In this document: positions 36,510 through 48,804 of the stretch, in pieces | How the letters are laid out: every line of letters starts with the position of its first letter | Position numbering within the stretch: the first letter of the stretch is position 1 | From: Coriaria nepalensis | Lineage: Eukaryota > Streptophyta > Magnoliopsida > Cucurbitales > Coriariaceae | Direction of reading: 5' to 3' | DNA length: 64,000 bases | Assembly (NCBI GenBank): GCA_027186245.1 | Contig: CP114492.1 | Coordinates: 255,501-319,500 of the forward strand | Made by a program: the position numbers and the translations under genes | The notes under the pieces: model-generated | What the model was told of the DNA's origin: nothing | What the model saw: the letters and a program-made list of their open reading frames with translations, nothing else | The model's database searches: none

Positions 36510-39086
36510 TTAGCCAGAAAAAGTCTTCATTTCTTTCTCTTCTGAGCATGATTCCTTGCCAACTTCTTCATCTAAACGACGACGTTGATCACTGTCCTTT
36601 AGCTTTTGTTCACTGCTCTTCCCCCATAGAACGCTATAAAGCCCTACTACCAACAACACTCCGCCTAGAAGACTATATATACATACATACATATATATAA
36701 GCAAAAAATACCAAGAGTTCGAAAACGGTTGTAATAAATTAAACCAATTGAATGATAAACAAACCTATCACTTACCTTCCGAGAGTAACATTCTCTCCTA
36801 GAATGATTGCCGACAAGAATATCGTTATGATAAGAGCCAATGGTGTCGACATGGCTACGAAAACCGGACCTTTCTTCTCTATCACCCATGCTTGTAGGTA
36901 GTATGTAACCCCCGTCACGACCATACCCTATACATAACACAACCATTTTCAATGATCTATTAAAAACTAAGTTATAAGTATATAGTCTTGAAAGTCATCA
37001 TTTTTCTTTGTCATTGTTTGGTGATGCAATGAAAATGGTTGATAGAGATTTACACAGTAAGCTACGGCGACCAGTCTAAGATTCCATCCAAGTTTCCATT
37101 GATAAGGGTTTCTCTCCAATGCAAGGGCAATGGCAAGTGACTGAATTGAGCTAAAGAGACATTGAAGAGTAGTAAAGAGAAGCTTTGAAGGGTAACTCTT
37201 CATTACTAATGCCTACAGTTTTTCAAAGAATAATAGATTTCAATTAGCAAAATGATCACTTAAGCTTGTACATTCCTATATAAAAAGTAGGTCAAATGGT
37301 ATTTTGTCTCCTTAAACTATCATCTTATTAGATTTAGCCTCATGAACTATCATATTATAAAGTACCCCATAAACTATTTTCAGTTTACAATTTCCCTCTC
37401 TCAAATTATATTTTACCTCCTTAAACTATCATTTATGTCATGCTTAACATTCCTAAACTACTATACTTTAGAAACATTCCCCCCTAAACTATCTTTATGT
37501 AATGCCAAAAAGGGCCATATACAGGGGAACATTGTGATCTAAGAGTTGTTGAGTGAGATGTTTCTAAAATGTAGTAGTTCATGGGACTTAAGTCTACCAT
37601 GTCGATTGTTTAAGGGAGCAAAGTATCATTTTCCCTAAAAGGTATTCAATATATACTCTTCATCATCATCTAGTTGCATTGATACTACATGTATACATAA
37701 ATATCTATATGTATATATGTATTTACCTGTAAGACAAGCCATAAACCCCAAAAAGTGTTGGAAGCAAGCATGAGGAAGCAGCCTTTCATCCATGTATTGC
37801 CATGAGAAGGACCATAATGTTTACTTGCTAGCTGGCCTTGGCTAATAATATGATGATGCTTAAACTGGTGATTATGGATGGAGAAGAATCTAAAATGGGG
37901 GCCCTGGTAGAAAGCTAGGGTGGCTACACCACCAATGCAGATCACCATGCCTGCAATCTTTGCTATGCCTTCACTTGTCCTTAATCTCACCACCTCCATC
38001 CTTTACATATATAGATATATATACAATGGTCCATCAATATGTACTTGTAATATTTAAAATTAGTTAAACATAGAACTTAATCAATCATGTTTCTAATTAG
38101 TAATACACTTGGTCACTTTTTTTTTCTTATTAATTGAATAAACCTAGGAGATTGGGAAATTGGAATATGCACACATGTTTTTATTACCCAAAATTGGAAA
38201 GTGTTCAATTGTTCTTAATTTTCCCTTTCATCCCAATTTAGTACATACGTGCCTAGCTATAAAAAAAAAACTAAAGCTAATTGAAGTTACAGGATAAAGG
38301 TAATAAGTATTCCTAGTAAATACTTTTCCTTTTCCTAGTAACTAGTACTATTCCTAGTAAGTAGTACTATTCCTAGTAACTAGTACTATTCCTTTTCCTA
38401 TTCTCATACTGATTACACTTACATGCATAAAGGTAATAAGTGCTAATTGAAGTTACGTACGTATTACCTCTTAAAGCAAGCTTAAGTCGGTACTAATTAC
38501 TTACCTGAGGAGAAGAGCTAAGAAGAAGGTTATGACGGGAAGACAATTTGTAGTTGCGGCAGCCAAAGTTGCAGATGTATAAACAAGAGCAACCCCATAC
38601 AAATCCAGACTTATTGTAATCCTAAAGTCAATTTATTCCAATTAATTAAACCAAAATTAAACACTTATTAGAGTTCATTAAGGTTCATCATTTCATAAAT
38701 ACATACATATATATACATGCATACCCACAAAGAGAGAGTCCAAAAATCTTGCATAAAGTCATCAAAGATAAGGGCGGTGAATTTTTCCTGCAAATTACAG
38801 GATAGAGAAGAAAAAGTTGAGACTAATATGATTATGATAATAAGTAATTTATTACAAAGTACAAACTGAAAAATGGAATTAAGAAGGTGGTTGATGATTA
38901 AGATCCTTACCATTCGAAATAAAGAGCGAGCGGAGCTAAGAAGATGGTGGCTATGGCTTGCCTGTAGAAAACAAAGATGAAGTTGTTCATACCGCCATCA
39001 AATGCTGCTTTGGAGAGCAGGAACATGACAGAGTATATTGCTTGTACGAGAATCACAGCTAAGTAAGGTTTTTTCCAGCTTTCCAT
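36510..39086 (-). CDS. WAT1-related (nodulin MtN21 / EamA) transporter
   Basis: Seven exons (38911-39086, 38725-38787, 38505-38621, 37727-38000, 37054-37212, 36776-36927, 36510-36672) join to 367 residues, a normal family length. WAT1-related proteins are ten-transmembrane drug/metabolite-transporter family carriers at the plasma or vacuolar membrane; some move auxin or amino acids. Visible segments include the first helix MESWKKPYLAVILVQAIYSV, NNFIFVFYRQAIATIFLAPL, TSATLAAATTNCLPVITFFL, NTFWGLWLVLQ, YYLQAWVIEKKGPVFVAMST and a final GGVLLVVGLYSVLWGKSSE, giving two EamA repeats. The loop after helix 5 is His-rich. The last-exon acceptor was placed at ATATATAG because it restores the frame into LLGGVLL. 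Intron 4 carries a MITE (37290-37635). Substrate not predictable. Confidence 0.92.
37281..37644. mobile_element. MULE-type MITE in WAT1 intron
   Basis: Terminal inverted repeats of about 32 bp match: the left end GGTCAAATGGTATTTTGTCT pairs with the reverse complement of the right end, GGGAAAATGATACTTTGCTC, and both continue into CC.TTAAAC.ATC. Flanks TAAAAAGTA (37281-37289) and TAAAAGGTA (37636-37644) form a 9-bp target duplication with one mismatch, as expected for Mutator-like elements. The body, 346 bp, is made of repeated CCTTAAACTATCAT-like motifs in both orientations and has no coding capacity. Confidence 0.8.
38308..38400. repeat. Minisatellite in WAT1 intron 3
   Basis: Units of ATTCCTAGTAA(C/G)TAGTACT repeat about four times with small variation. 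The 13-mer ATAAAGGTAATAA and the motif GCTAATTGAAGTTAC occur on both sides of the array, suggesting an unequal-exchange history. Confidence 0.75.
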
Positions 39087-41465
39087 TGATAAAAGTACTG
39101 ACTATGGAAACTATATATTGTGTATGAATTGCTCGAAATTTCTTCAGGGTTTCGCTATTCATATACTACTCTACATATACGTGCTTCAGCTTTGCCATTT
39201 CATCACGTATTTATGAGCAAAAGGTAGCTATAAAATTGCAAAAAAAAATGGGACTTAATTGTGTGGTGAAGGTGGTAGCAAGTTAAGGCTACTTTTACAT
39301 GCATGGGGTCATGGCATGGGACAACATGCAAACGAGTGATTGGTGGCTCATATCATATATATGATAAATCTACATCATGTATTGCTAAACCTTTTTCACA
39401 ATTAATTTGATTGGATCGTTCATTGTTTTTAAGTTGCTTTTCTATATATATATATATATATATATGTCTTTTGCATATTATTGATAGAAGCCGACGTCTA
39501 AAATATACTAGTGCGAGCTAGGTTTAGGGCATGCATAAAAACAGTATGCAAATAGATAGATACGGTGTATATTTAAAGCTAAGCAATTCGTCAACCCTCA
39601 AGAAAACCAATTGAATGGACATTTAATCAAAAAATGATACTCTTTTCTTTTTGTTTTTATAGATTATCCGATATCCTACTTTACGCATCTATCTTCTCTA
39701 TTATCAATCCATGGCTTCCTTTTTAATGTTCCGTAGGTTTTGCTTTTGATTATACCGAGCTAGAGATATGAGTTTTTAATGGAACTGATGTCGTTCAAAA
39801 AGTAGAGAGTTTAAAATTATAAATAATTGATTCGTCGTTTACTTGATGCGTAACCCTTCTTTACAATTCATCTTACAGCTCATCATCCTTCACTTTATAA
39901 TTTGTTTATCTGAAGAATCTCAATCAGGCAACAGATACGTACAATTATCAAAAAGATGAAATAAATTAAAAAAAATAAAAAAAAAAATAAAATGAGAATA
40001 TGAATGTTTTATAATTTAGTTATATATAGAATGAATATGAAATAATATTTAAAAAAAAAAAAAAATACTTCGTATTAATAAATACAATAAGATAAAATAA
40101 TATTTCATTTAATTTCTATTAAAGAATCAAATCAAATATACCCTAAAAATGTGCAACATATATGAGCTCAAAAGAACAATCTTAAAGTATAAAATCACCC
40201 AAATACATCTCATACTAACATTCTAATACAAACTCTTAGAGATATGTTTTCAAAACTACTATATATGCTTGCATTACTCTTTTGTTTTATAAGTTAATGA
40301 CTAATCGTAGCTATAATTTGCAACATATCTTAGTATATGAGTCATATCATAAGTGTTTGAATCACTTCATATTTCTTTTTATAATGGAAATTGCATGAGA
40401 AATTGGTGCATTTTTTGGAATACATTTCATCCAAATAATTGAAAGAGACTTAAAGATACAAAAACAAATTTGCATCTTAAGATTTTAATGTGTTAATCAT
40501 GCAGGACAAGATTCTTCACGTAACCATTTTTATCATCTGCCTACTTCATTTGTAAGACGAGAAAGATAGAAAGACATAGTTCAATCATGCGCATTAAAGT
40601 ATCAATCTTCACTTTTTTTTTTTCTCAATCAATAAAGTAATTAAATCATGCATGCAGCAAGTCTTCCATTAATGGTGTTGACATGTCTTTGGGAAAGTAC
40701 ATCTCCAATTATTGTCACATTTATTGAATTTTATTTTTATTTTATTTTATTGAATTTTATATTTTTATTTTTTCGATTAACGATATAAAAAATTCAAATG
40801 AAATATGAATTTTTTGAGTAGTTTATTTCTGATTCTCAACATCATGTATTATAATAATTTAAGAAATATTTTTCATTTTTGAATGATTTAGTTCTTTTAT
40901 TAACCAATCAGATTTCTTTACTTATATCTCTATATATCATATCTAATACGAAATGAAAATATCTATATATTATATCATTATACTCATACAAGTTACATTT
41001 TCCGGCATGTATTTACTCTCCAAGGCGGCTTTTGACGTCGGAACGGAAGGAGCACTTTATGTCTTCACTTTCTAATCGACAAATATTTGGAGCTCTCTTC
41101 TTAATCCCATTGGCTTTGATTTGTGAATGGTAATGTATGTGTCTATATAGGTACATGCATGCATAGTCTTCTTTCCTATTGTTTTTGCATTCTTTTAGTT
41201 GCTAATTATAATGAACGATAATAGTTTAGTTATATGTTTTGTTTCATTTTGTTCTTCAAAGGAAAAAGACACCCTCACTTCACTTACTTGCGCCATAATC
41301 GGGTACGTTTTATCGTTAACCATCCAAATTCGGGGCTCATACGGTGTTTGGACCAAATCCAAATTCCCATAAGATATCATTAATAAACTTCCCAAATCAA
41401 CAATCTTTAGGCTAATAAATAATACACAGCCAGCCCACATAGTGGCCCAATTAGGCTCTTTGGGG
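39087..41465. other. Intergenic, AT-rich
   Basis: 2.4 kb between divergently transcribed WAT1 and MNU genes. An AT tract lies at 39443-39464 and A-rich runs near 39970-40070. No coding region recognised; the ORF at 41195-41440 on the minus strand has no known domain. Confidence 0.55.
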
Positions 41466-41469
41466 CCTT

Positions 41470-41660
41470 ATGTTTACACGTGCGTAGCATGAGTCTTAGG
41501 GTTTAAGCTTCTCTTCCTCTTCTTCCCATTAAACCCTATTTCCCCGGCACAACTGGATATTCTCTGATACTCGCCATGTATCGTGAGAACTAAGAAGAAG
41601 AAGAACACAGTTCGAAATTTTCCTTGCCGAAATCCCTAATTTTCACAATCTGTATCTAGA
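41470..41660 (+). promoter_or_regulatory. MNU promoter with G-box and two telo-boxes
   Basis: ACACGTGC at 41476 contains a G-box core. TTAGGGTTT at 41496 and AAACCCTA at 41531 are telo-boxes in opposite orientations, common in promoters of plant translation and organelle-biogenesis genes. The ATG is at 41661. Functional role inferred. Confidence 0.5.
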
Positions 41661-44600
41661 ATGAGATTCCTCGCTTCACGAACTCTCTTCCTCTTCTCCA
41701 ATTCTTCCCCCTCACATTCATTTCCATCGCCTTCATTTCATCTTCTCCAGCTTTCTCAATTCTCCACTTATTCGAGTCACCACCATTCTTACCCGTTGAG
41801 GCGTCAGGAGGAGGAGTCGCGGAATGTGAAAGTAGTAGTCTGGTGGGATTTCGAAAACTGCCATTTGCCGACTGGAATTAACGTCTTCAAGATCGCGCAT
41901 TTTATAACTGCAGCTATTAGGGCTAATGGAATGAAAGGTCCGGTTCAGATCACGGGTTTTGGAGATGTTTTACAGCTCTCTAGAGCGAATCAAGAGGCTC
42001 TCTCGGCAACAGGAATCAATCTCTCTCACGTTCCAAATAGTTAGTTTTTTTTCCCTCTAAAATCGTTGAATTCTATAATGAAGAATTGTAACTAGAACCT
42101 TCGTGCAATTTGAATTTTAAGTCTTAATTTTAATTTGAAAATGGAAACCGGAGTTTTGTGTGCCAAAAAATTCCATCTTTAAAATGGAAGTTGCAGCATT
42201 ATTCTTAGGTTTTGTCAATTTGCTTTCCTCAGTTTAGGCATTTTCAATGTGGAGAGGATAATCTAACTTTTTTCTTACTTAAATTTCTAGCATATATGCT
42301 TTCTTTGAACAAGCATTAATGAGTTACCCTCATTCTCATTACTGATATTTCTTCTCAAAGTGCAGGTGGGAAAAACAGTGCTGATAGATCTCTTCTAATC
42401 GATCTAATGGACTGGGTTTCTCAAAATCCTCCACCCGCCCATCTTTTTTTAATCTCAGGTGATAGAGATTTTGCAACCATCCTACACCGCTTAAGAATGA
42501 ACAACTACAATGTATTGCTAGCAAGTCCCGAAAATGCACCAGGCATTCTATGCAGTGCAGCAAGTATTATGTGGCACTGGTATTCTTTAATTAGAGGCGA
42601 AAATCTAATCGGAAGGCATTTTAACCAACCCCCGGATGGTCCTTTTGGTTCATGGTATGGCCACTATAGGACTCCTCTAGAAGACCCTTTTACTGTTTTC
42701 GATCCACCATCATCTGCAAGTTCAAAGAATGTAGAGTCTTTAGAGTCTGGTTCTGAGTTCAAGCTTCGTCCTATTCCTAAGGTAGTCTTGAAGGTGATTC
42801 GACACGTATTAAAACTACATCCTAAAGGGATTTCAATCACCGAAATGCGTTCAGAATTGGGGAAAAGCAATGTGTCCATAGATAAAGACTTATACGGGTA
42901 TAAGAAATTTTCCCGGTTTCTTTTGTCAATGTCTGACATTTTAAAGGTTCAATCCAATGGTGATGGGAAATTTATTGTATATGCTGCTCATAATAATGGA
43001 GACTCGGAACTTGATGTATCTATGAAGCAAAATGGTGTTAATGGATCTTCGTGCCTTTCTTCATCCAATCAAGTTAAAGTACAAGAGCAATCGAAGAATA
43101 TGCAACAGCCATCTAAGTGTGGGAAATCTGCTAATGGAACTGTAGAAGGGAATGTGTTACTTAGCCCAGATAATGGTTCAGACAAGGTAGAAGATTTAAA
43201 GTGCCCGAGTTTGATTGAGAAAGTTATTGATGTGCCACTTGCTTTGGTGGCTCCGGATTATAAACCTGATAGGGGGCTTCTAAACAGGTTTTGGAGGAAG
43301 TTACTTAATGGTGAGGATGATGTCTTGGAGAAGAAGAGTTGCAATGCAGAGGCAAAAGCTAAAGGAGAAAAGGAAAAGGTGAAACTGACAAGTATGGATG
43401 CTGCTACTCCTCCTTCCTCAAGTAATGTGACATTTACCGAACAAAAAGGTTCTGAAACAAATGATGATAAGTCCAGTGTAAGTCCAGGTATATTAAACCG
43501 AATTGCGAAATGGTTTAGATTTCAGAGAAGCAGTGAAGACAATAAAAAAACGGATGATGAATCGTGTGAAAAGTTGAACCAAATAAAGAGTCAGTCTGAA
43601 AAACGCGAGCTTCTTTCGGATAATTCCTTCTGGACTGAAATGGAATCTTTCATCGGAACTCCTGAAGCAGCAACCCTCATTTCCCAGTCAAAAACCAGGT
43701 TAAATAACGATTAACTTTTATTGTCAACAATCTTGACTAACTACTAATGACTTCCAGCTTTTTTATTTTATTTCAGGGAAGAGATGGTGAAAAATCTCGG
43801 AAGAGAAGGACCTTCTGTCCTTAAATCTCTGGGAGAAAACAATCTCCTTTACCTGGTCAATTTATTAATATCAGAGAAGAAGTGGGTGGACGAATGCCCC
43901 TCTCAAGCAACACCTTTCAAACTCACTCGGCCTGTAACTCATTGTCCAAATCCGAACAGTGGTTCAAGTGAAGTGAAATCAATTTTTCTGAGATCACCAG
44001 AAAACGATGGTGAGAAGAATGAAGAAGTTTCTTCTGTTTTGCCTCTAAACCGAAACATATTTCTGGGCCGGTCTAGGAGTGAGATTATAGGCGATTGTCA
44101 GAAGCTTGTGAATGAGATATTGAAAGAGTACCCAGAAGGGTATAATGTGGGGTCCTTCAAAAGATTATTCCTTGAAAGATATGGATATATTCTTGATGTA
44201 CAAAAGCTTGGTTACCAAAAGTTGTCATCTCTACTCCTTACATTACCTGGATTGAAAATAGAGTCTACTTACATAATTCCTGACTCTAAAGCCTCAGATA
44301 TTTCCCACCCGGATCGTAATGATGTTGAATTGTCTGAGCCGGCAAAAAAAGATGACGATTTTGAGTCTCCATGGGAAGAACTGGGTCCAGTTACTATGAA
44401 AAAGACTAAACCGAATGGCGATTATGAATCTCCAGTTTCTGATGATGATTTGACGGATTCAGAAGGATCAGAAACAGACCAAGGGAAGGCCGAGAAAACT
44501 GAAGAGGATAGCTCTTTGTTACAAATTCTTGACTCATGGTATAGTCATAAAGAAGGAGGAGGGGATGGTAAGGAAAAAGAGGAGAATGCAGAAGGGATGG

Positions 44601-44818
44601 TTGATTGTGCCGGAAATGCTTCAAAGCCTTCTGTTTTATTTGGAGCCGGAACAAGTGGGACAAAGAGTGAATCCGATTTGGGGGTTATTAGAAAGAAGCC
44701 AAAATTGAAGAAGAGCTACTCGTTTGTTTCAGACCCAGATGAGGATAACAAGGAAAGGCTGATTGATGGCATTTTGGGTAGTTTGAAGAAATCAAGCGAA
44801 TCAAAAATGCCAAGCTGA
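41661..44818 (+). CDS. MNU2: Mitochondrial NYN-domain nuclease with two OST-HTH/LOTUS domains (MNU1/MNU2 type)
   Basis: Exons 41661-42039, 42366-43698 and 43777-44818 give 917 residues. In Arabidopsis the MNU1/MNU2 pair is known to process 5' ends of mitochondrial transcripts. The first 45 residues are rich in Ser, Phe, Leu and Arg and lack acids until the EEE motif, fitting a mitochondrial presequence. The PIN-like NYN nuclease domain spans about 56-210, with acidic catalytic motifs VVVWWDFENCHLP and FLISGDRDFATIL. Two OST-HTH/LOTUS folds follow: about 260-330 (VVLKVIRHVLKLHPKGISIT, KFSRFLLSM) and about 670-740 (CQKLVNEILKEYPEGYNVGS, LGYQKLSSLLLTLPGL). The segment between and the tail are acidic and disordered. 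Choice of MNU2 over MNU1 rests on BOLA2/FBN5/ACT7 neighbours. It looks intact. Confidence 0.92.
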
Positions 44819-46147
44819 ACATGTTTTTCGGAAAGTTTAGGGAGATGGGGTTTTCTTGCTAGCTGGAGATATGAGTATTTTAATTATTTTTCATAGAATA
44901 TGAGCTATATAGTTCTCATCTGGTCAGAAGTTGAAGGAATTAACACTTTACCAATTAGGGATCACTTTTTTATGAGAAGGGAGATAACTAGATAGATTTT
45001 TTTATCATATGTTACCAATTCTCATTTTGAAAGATGGCCCATCTGCATCTCCAACTCTCTAATTCTAGAAATTCTCAATAGAAGAATAGCAGATTCTGTC
45101 CCACTTTCTGTGGTGCAAAGTGAAATTCTCAAAATGATCACCCAAACAACTTACCTTATAAACAATGACCAATTGCACTCTTATATGCTAAAAATTTAAT
45201 TTAGACCCACAGAACACAAAATATAGTTCGAATCCAGAAATTCTATACGTATCGTTTATCAAGATTCAATAGCATTAAGGCTTGTATGCAGTTGGTACTA
45301 TGGAGGTGATGAAATGCAGCTTGGGCAAATTTAAAAAGGAGGAATGGGGTTTGATCAAATGCATTCATTATATGTTCATGTCATAACTAGCTTTTACTAC
45401 TATTGTTTATGAGGCAGGTTCCTAGAGGATTAAATAGAGGAATAAAAATTAATCCTAACCATCCATCCAACCTCGGTATCAATTTATTTAAAATATTATA
45501 TTGATATATTTAATAAAATTAGATAATTAAAATTAATTATATTTTTTTACATTAAATTTAAATTATAAATTTTATTAAATTCCACCGACTTAAATTAGGC
45601 CAAAAATTTACTAAAAAAAAAAAATATATAGTTGTTTAGATCAGAAATTTATTACATACTGGATGACAATAAATGGCTTCACCATACCAACTTATTGCTA
45701 CTCACTGCTTCACATTAATTGCAGCCATGTGAATATCTTTAGTTTCTTTTTTTTTTTCTCAAAGCAAAAAAAAAAAAAAAAAAAAGAAAAAAAAAATCAA
45801 GACTCATAAAGCTTGTTTCAAATTATTGCATGTGAAATTAGGTAGATAAATGGTATACAAATTATATATATTAAAATTAATTTCATGACCAAATAATGGG
45901 GTGTCATAATTTCAAAAAAAAAAAAAAAAACACTTATTAGTTATTACTTAAAATCCCTCATGATCAATTGTCCAAATTTTAACTTTCCTTCTTAAAAAAA
46001 AAAAATAAAAAAAAATCTAACCCACTCCTTTCCCATCCATATACATATCCTATATGATATGTATGAACATGCAAATGTTCTATGCATTATTCTTATTTCT
46101 TCATGCCCACTATAAATAACAGGAGATAGAGAGAGATAAAGCAGCAA
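44819..46147. other. Intergenic with A/T homopolymer runs
   Basis: MNU 3'-UTR, then AT-rich spacer with A-runs near 45769-45796, 45916 and 45994. CAD leader is at about 46100-46147. No gene seen. Confidence 0.6.
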
Positions 46148-48504
46148 ATGGCAAAGTCAGCAGAGCAAGAGCACCCACAAAAAGCTTTTGGTTGGGCAGC
46201 TAGAGATCCTTCTGGTTCTCTATCCCCCTTCCACTTCTCAAGAAGGTATCTTTTTTACTTGTCCTCTTCTCCCTCTTTCTCTTCTCTCTCTTCTCTCTCT
46301 TCCATCTTGCTATTTTGTATATATATATTCCCTTCCCCTTGATTTGGGAACTATTTGATACATTTCAAGTAAGGGAAGGTGTTGATAAGTAGTCTTATTT
46401 AAGCATTTTTTATTAAGGTAAGTAGTCATAAAATAAAAAGTAACATGATCTCAACCTCGGATTTTGCCAAACATTTTTTTTTTTTTAATATCTTAAAGTT
46501 GGTATTATTTTATTTTTTTTCTTTGTTTTTGTTTGCATCGCTGCTTATTGAAATAGTACCAATTAAGATGAAACCTTGTACGCTGATCTTTAATGACCCC
46601 ACTCTCTTAGATTTGGCATTTGGTTCTGAATGTGAAACTCTGATTTGAGTTGCAAAATCCAGTCTGCCTTACACTTTTAACTAACATACAACAGTTTGCA
46701 GTAGCTCTGTTTCACCTTAACTACAGTCTCAAATGCTAAACCAAAATGCAGTCACTAGTGACTTCGGATCTGTTACTGGTGAAATTGTGTGCTGACAAAG
46801 TGTTATACTTTCCGAGACCCAAATTTTTCCCACTGACAAGGAAGAACTGGACGGAACTACTACACATCTCGAAATCAGCATACTATATTTGTATACTTCA
46901 TTGTGACATGGTTTATTGTTTGGAATGTTGACAGGGAAAATGGTGATGAAGATGTTACAGTGAAAGTTCTTTACTGTGGAGTTTGCCATTCTGACCTTCA
47001 TACTGCCAAGAATGAATGGGGTTTCACAAATTACCCTGTTGTTCCCGGGTATGATTTTGAAAGCTCCCTTACTTGCTCGACATCTTCTGTCACAATATAT
47101 ATAACTCTGCTAGTCCATATCACTTCCTTTACAATTATAGAAAGCAGAGTGTACTATTGTTAAGATCTTTGATTGTATCTCGGTCCGGGTTCGTTAGATA
47201 CAAACTTTTGTTCTTAAACTGCCAATTAAAAAGGGGAGTTGTCATTTTGCAATTTATACTGTATTTTCTTTCAGATGAGTGATTGAAACTAACTTAGACA
47301 TTTTCTAGGACGAAATTGTTTTCTAATTGAAATAAATCAACCTTGAATTTTGTAAGTGCTTAAAAAGATGTATAGGAACTATGTAATCCTTTATTTTTCA
47401 GGCATGAAATTGTTGGTGTAGTAACCAAGCTTGGGAAAAACGTGAAGAAATTCAAAGAAGGCGACCGGGTTGGAGTTGGAGTCATAATCGGATCATGCAA
47501 AAGCTGTGAGCAATGCAACCAAGACTCAGAAAATTACTGCTCCAAACTGATTTTCACCTACAACTCATATTCATACAACGGGACTAAAAATTACGGTGGT
47601 TACTCTGATATGATGGTCGTTGATCAACACTTTGTTCTCCGTTTTCCCGAAAATTTACCCCCTGATGCCGGTGCTCCGCTTCTATGTGCCGGAATTACTG
47701 TTTATAGCCCAATGAAATATTATGGAATGACCGAGCCGGGTAAGCATCTGGGCATAGCCGGGCTAGGAGGGCTTGGCCATGTTGCTGTGAAGATAGGAAA
47801 GGCGTTCGGGTTGAAAGTTACAGTTATTAGTTCTTCACTGAAAAAGAAGGAGGAGGCGATTAAGAGACTTGGGGCGGATTCTTTCCTTTTTTCTAGTGAC
47901 CCGGTTACAATGAAGGTTATATATGAAAGGTGTAATTGTTATCTTATTATTATTAATAGTCTTCTAATGGGACATATTTGATGATTTAACATGTAGGCTG
48001 CAATGGGTAGTATGGATTTCATAATTGATACGGTTTCTGCTATTCATCCCCTTGCTCCTCTGCTTAGTCTTTTGAAGATTAATGGGAAGCTTGTCACTTT
48101 GGGTTTGCCTGAGAAGCCTTTAGAGTTACCTATCTTTCCTCTAGTACTGGGTAAGCTAGCTACAAAATTGATCACAACCCTATATATGTAGCTACTAAAA
48201 CTAGTGACCGAAACTTGATGCTTACCCGATGAAATATTACGGAATGACCCAAAATTCTATTGTTGTGGTTTTAAGCAATCCTTCTGCATTATTTTGTTTT
48301 TCAGGGAGAAAGATGATAGGGGGAAGTGATATAGGGGGAATGAAAGAGACACAAGAGATGCTAGACTTTTGTGGAAAGCACAATATTGCAGCAGATATCG
48401 AGCTCATTCGTATGGAAAACATTAACAAAGCCATGGAAAGGCTTGCCAAATCCGATGTTCGTTATCGGTTTGTGATAGATGTTGGGAACTCATTGTCAAA
48501 GTAA
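46148..48504 (+). CDS. Cinnamyl/mannitol alcohol dehydrogenase family protein (zinc MDR)
   Basis: Exons 46148-46245, 46935-47048, 47402-47915, 47997-48150 and 48305-48504 join to 359 residues, the usual family size. These NADP-dependent enzymes interconvert alcohols and aldehydes; this branch (CAD6-9/ELI3-like) includes mannitol, sinapyl and 8-hydroxygeraniol dehydrogenases. Catalytic-zinc ligands appear in GVCHSDLH and PGHEIVG, and the four structural-zinc cysteines in [16 protein letters not shown]. The nucleotide-binding loop is [20 protein letters not shown], followed by VISSS, whose Ser fits NADP preference. The tail is [16 protein letters not shown]. Intron 1 is long (689 bp). Intron 4 contains a 26-bp echo of exon 3 (see findings). 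Substrate cannot be decided from sequence. Confidence 0.93.
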
Positions 48505-48804
48505 GCTATATATATTCTAGCCTATTCTAGTGTTGAGGGGACCTTATTAGCCTATGATAATAAGCATTTGGAACTACATATGATTTTGCAGTAGATGTAA
48601 TGAGAAGACTAATGTGGGTCTGATTATAAATTTGTAATAGGCTCTCTTCAAGTGTGATTTGAGGTACTCTGTTTCTCTTTTTGCTCTATGGCTATGTCTC
48701 AAACCCTCACCTGTTATCGTTGCTTGGGATTTCTATCTTAGTTACTTATCAATCGCTTATTACACAACAAAACTACTTTAATATTCTATATATCAAGGAT
48801 CTTA

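Noticed and set aside
37342..37542. 66-codon ORF in WAT1 intron
   Set aside because: Lies wholly inside the MITE and reads its internal repeats.
41195..41440. 81-codon minus-strand ORF
   Set aside because: No recognised similarity and lies in the MNU upstream region.
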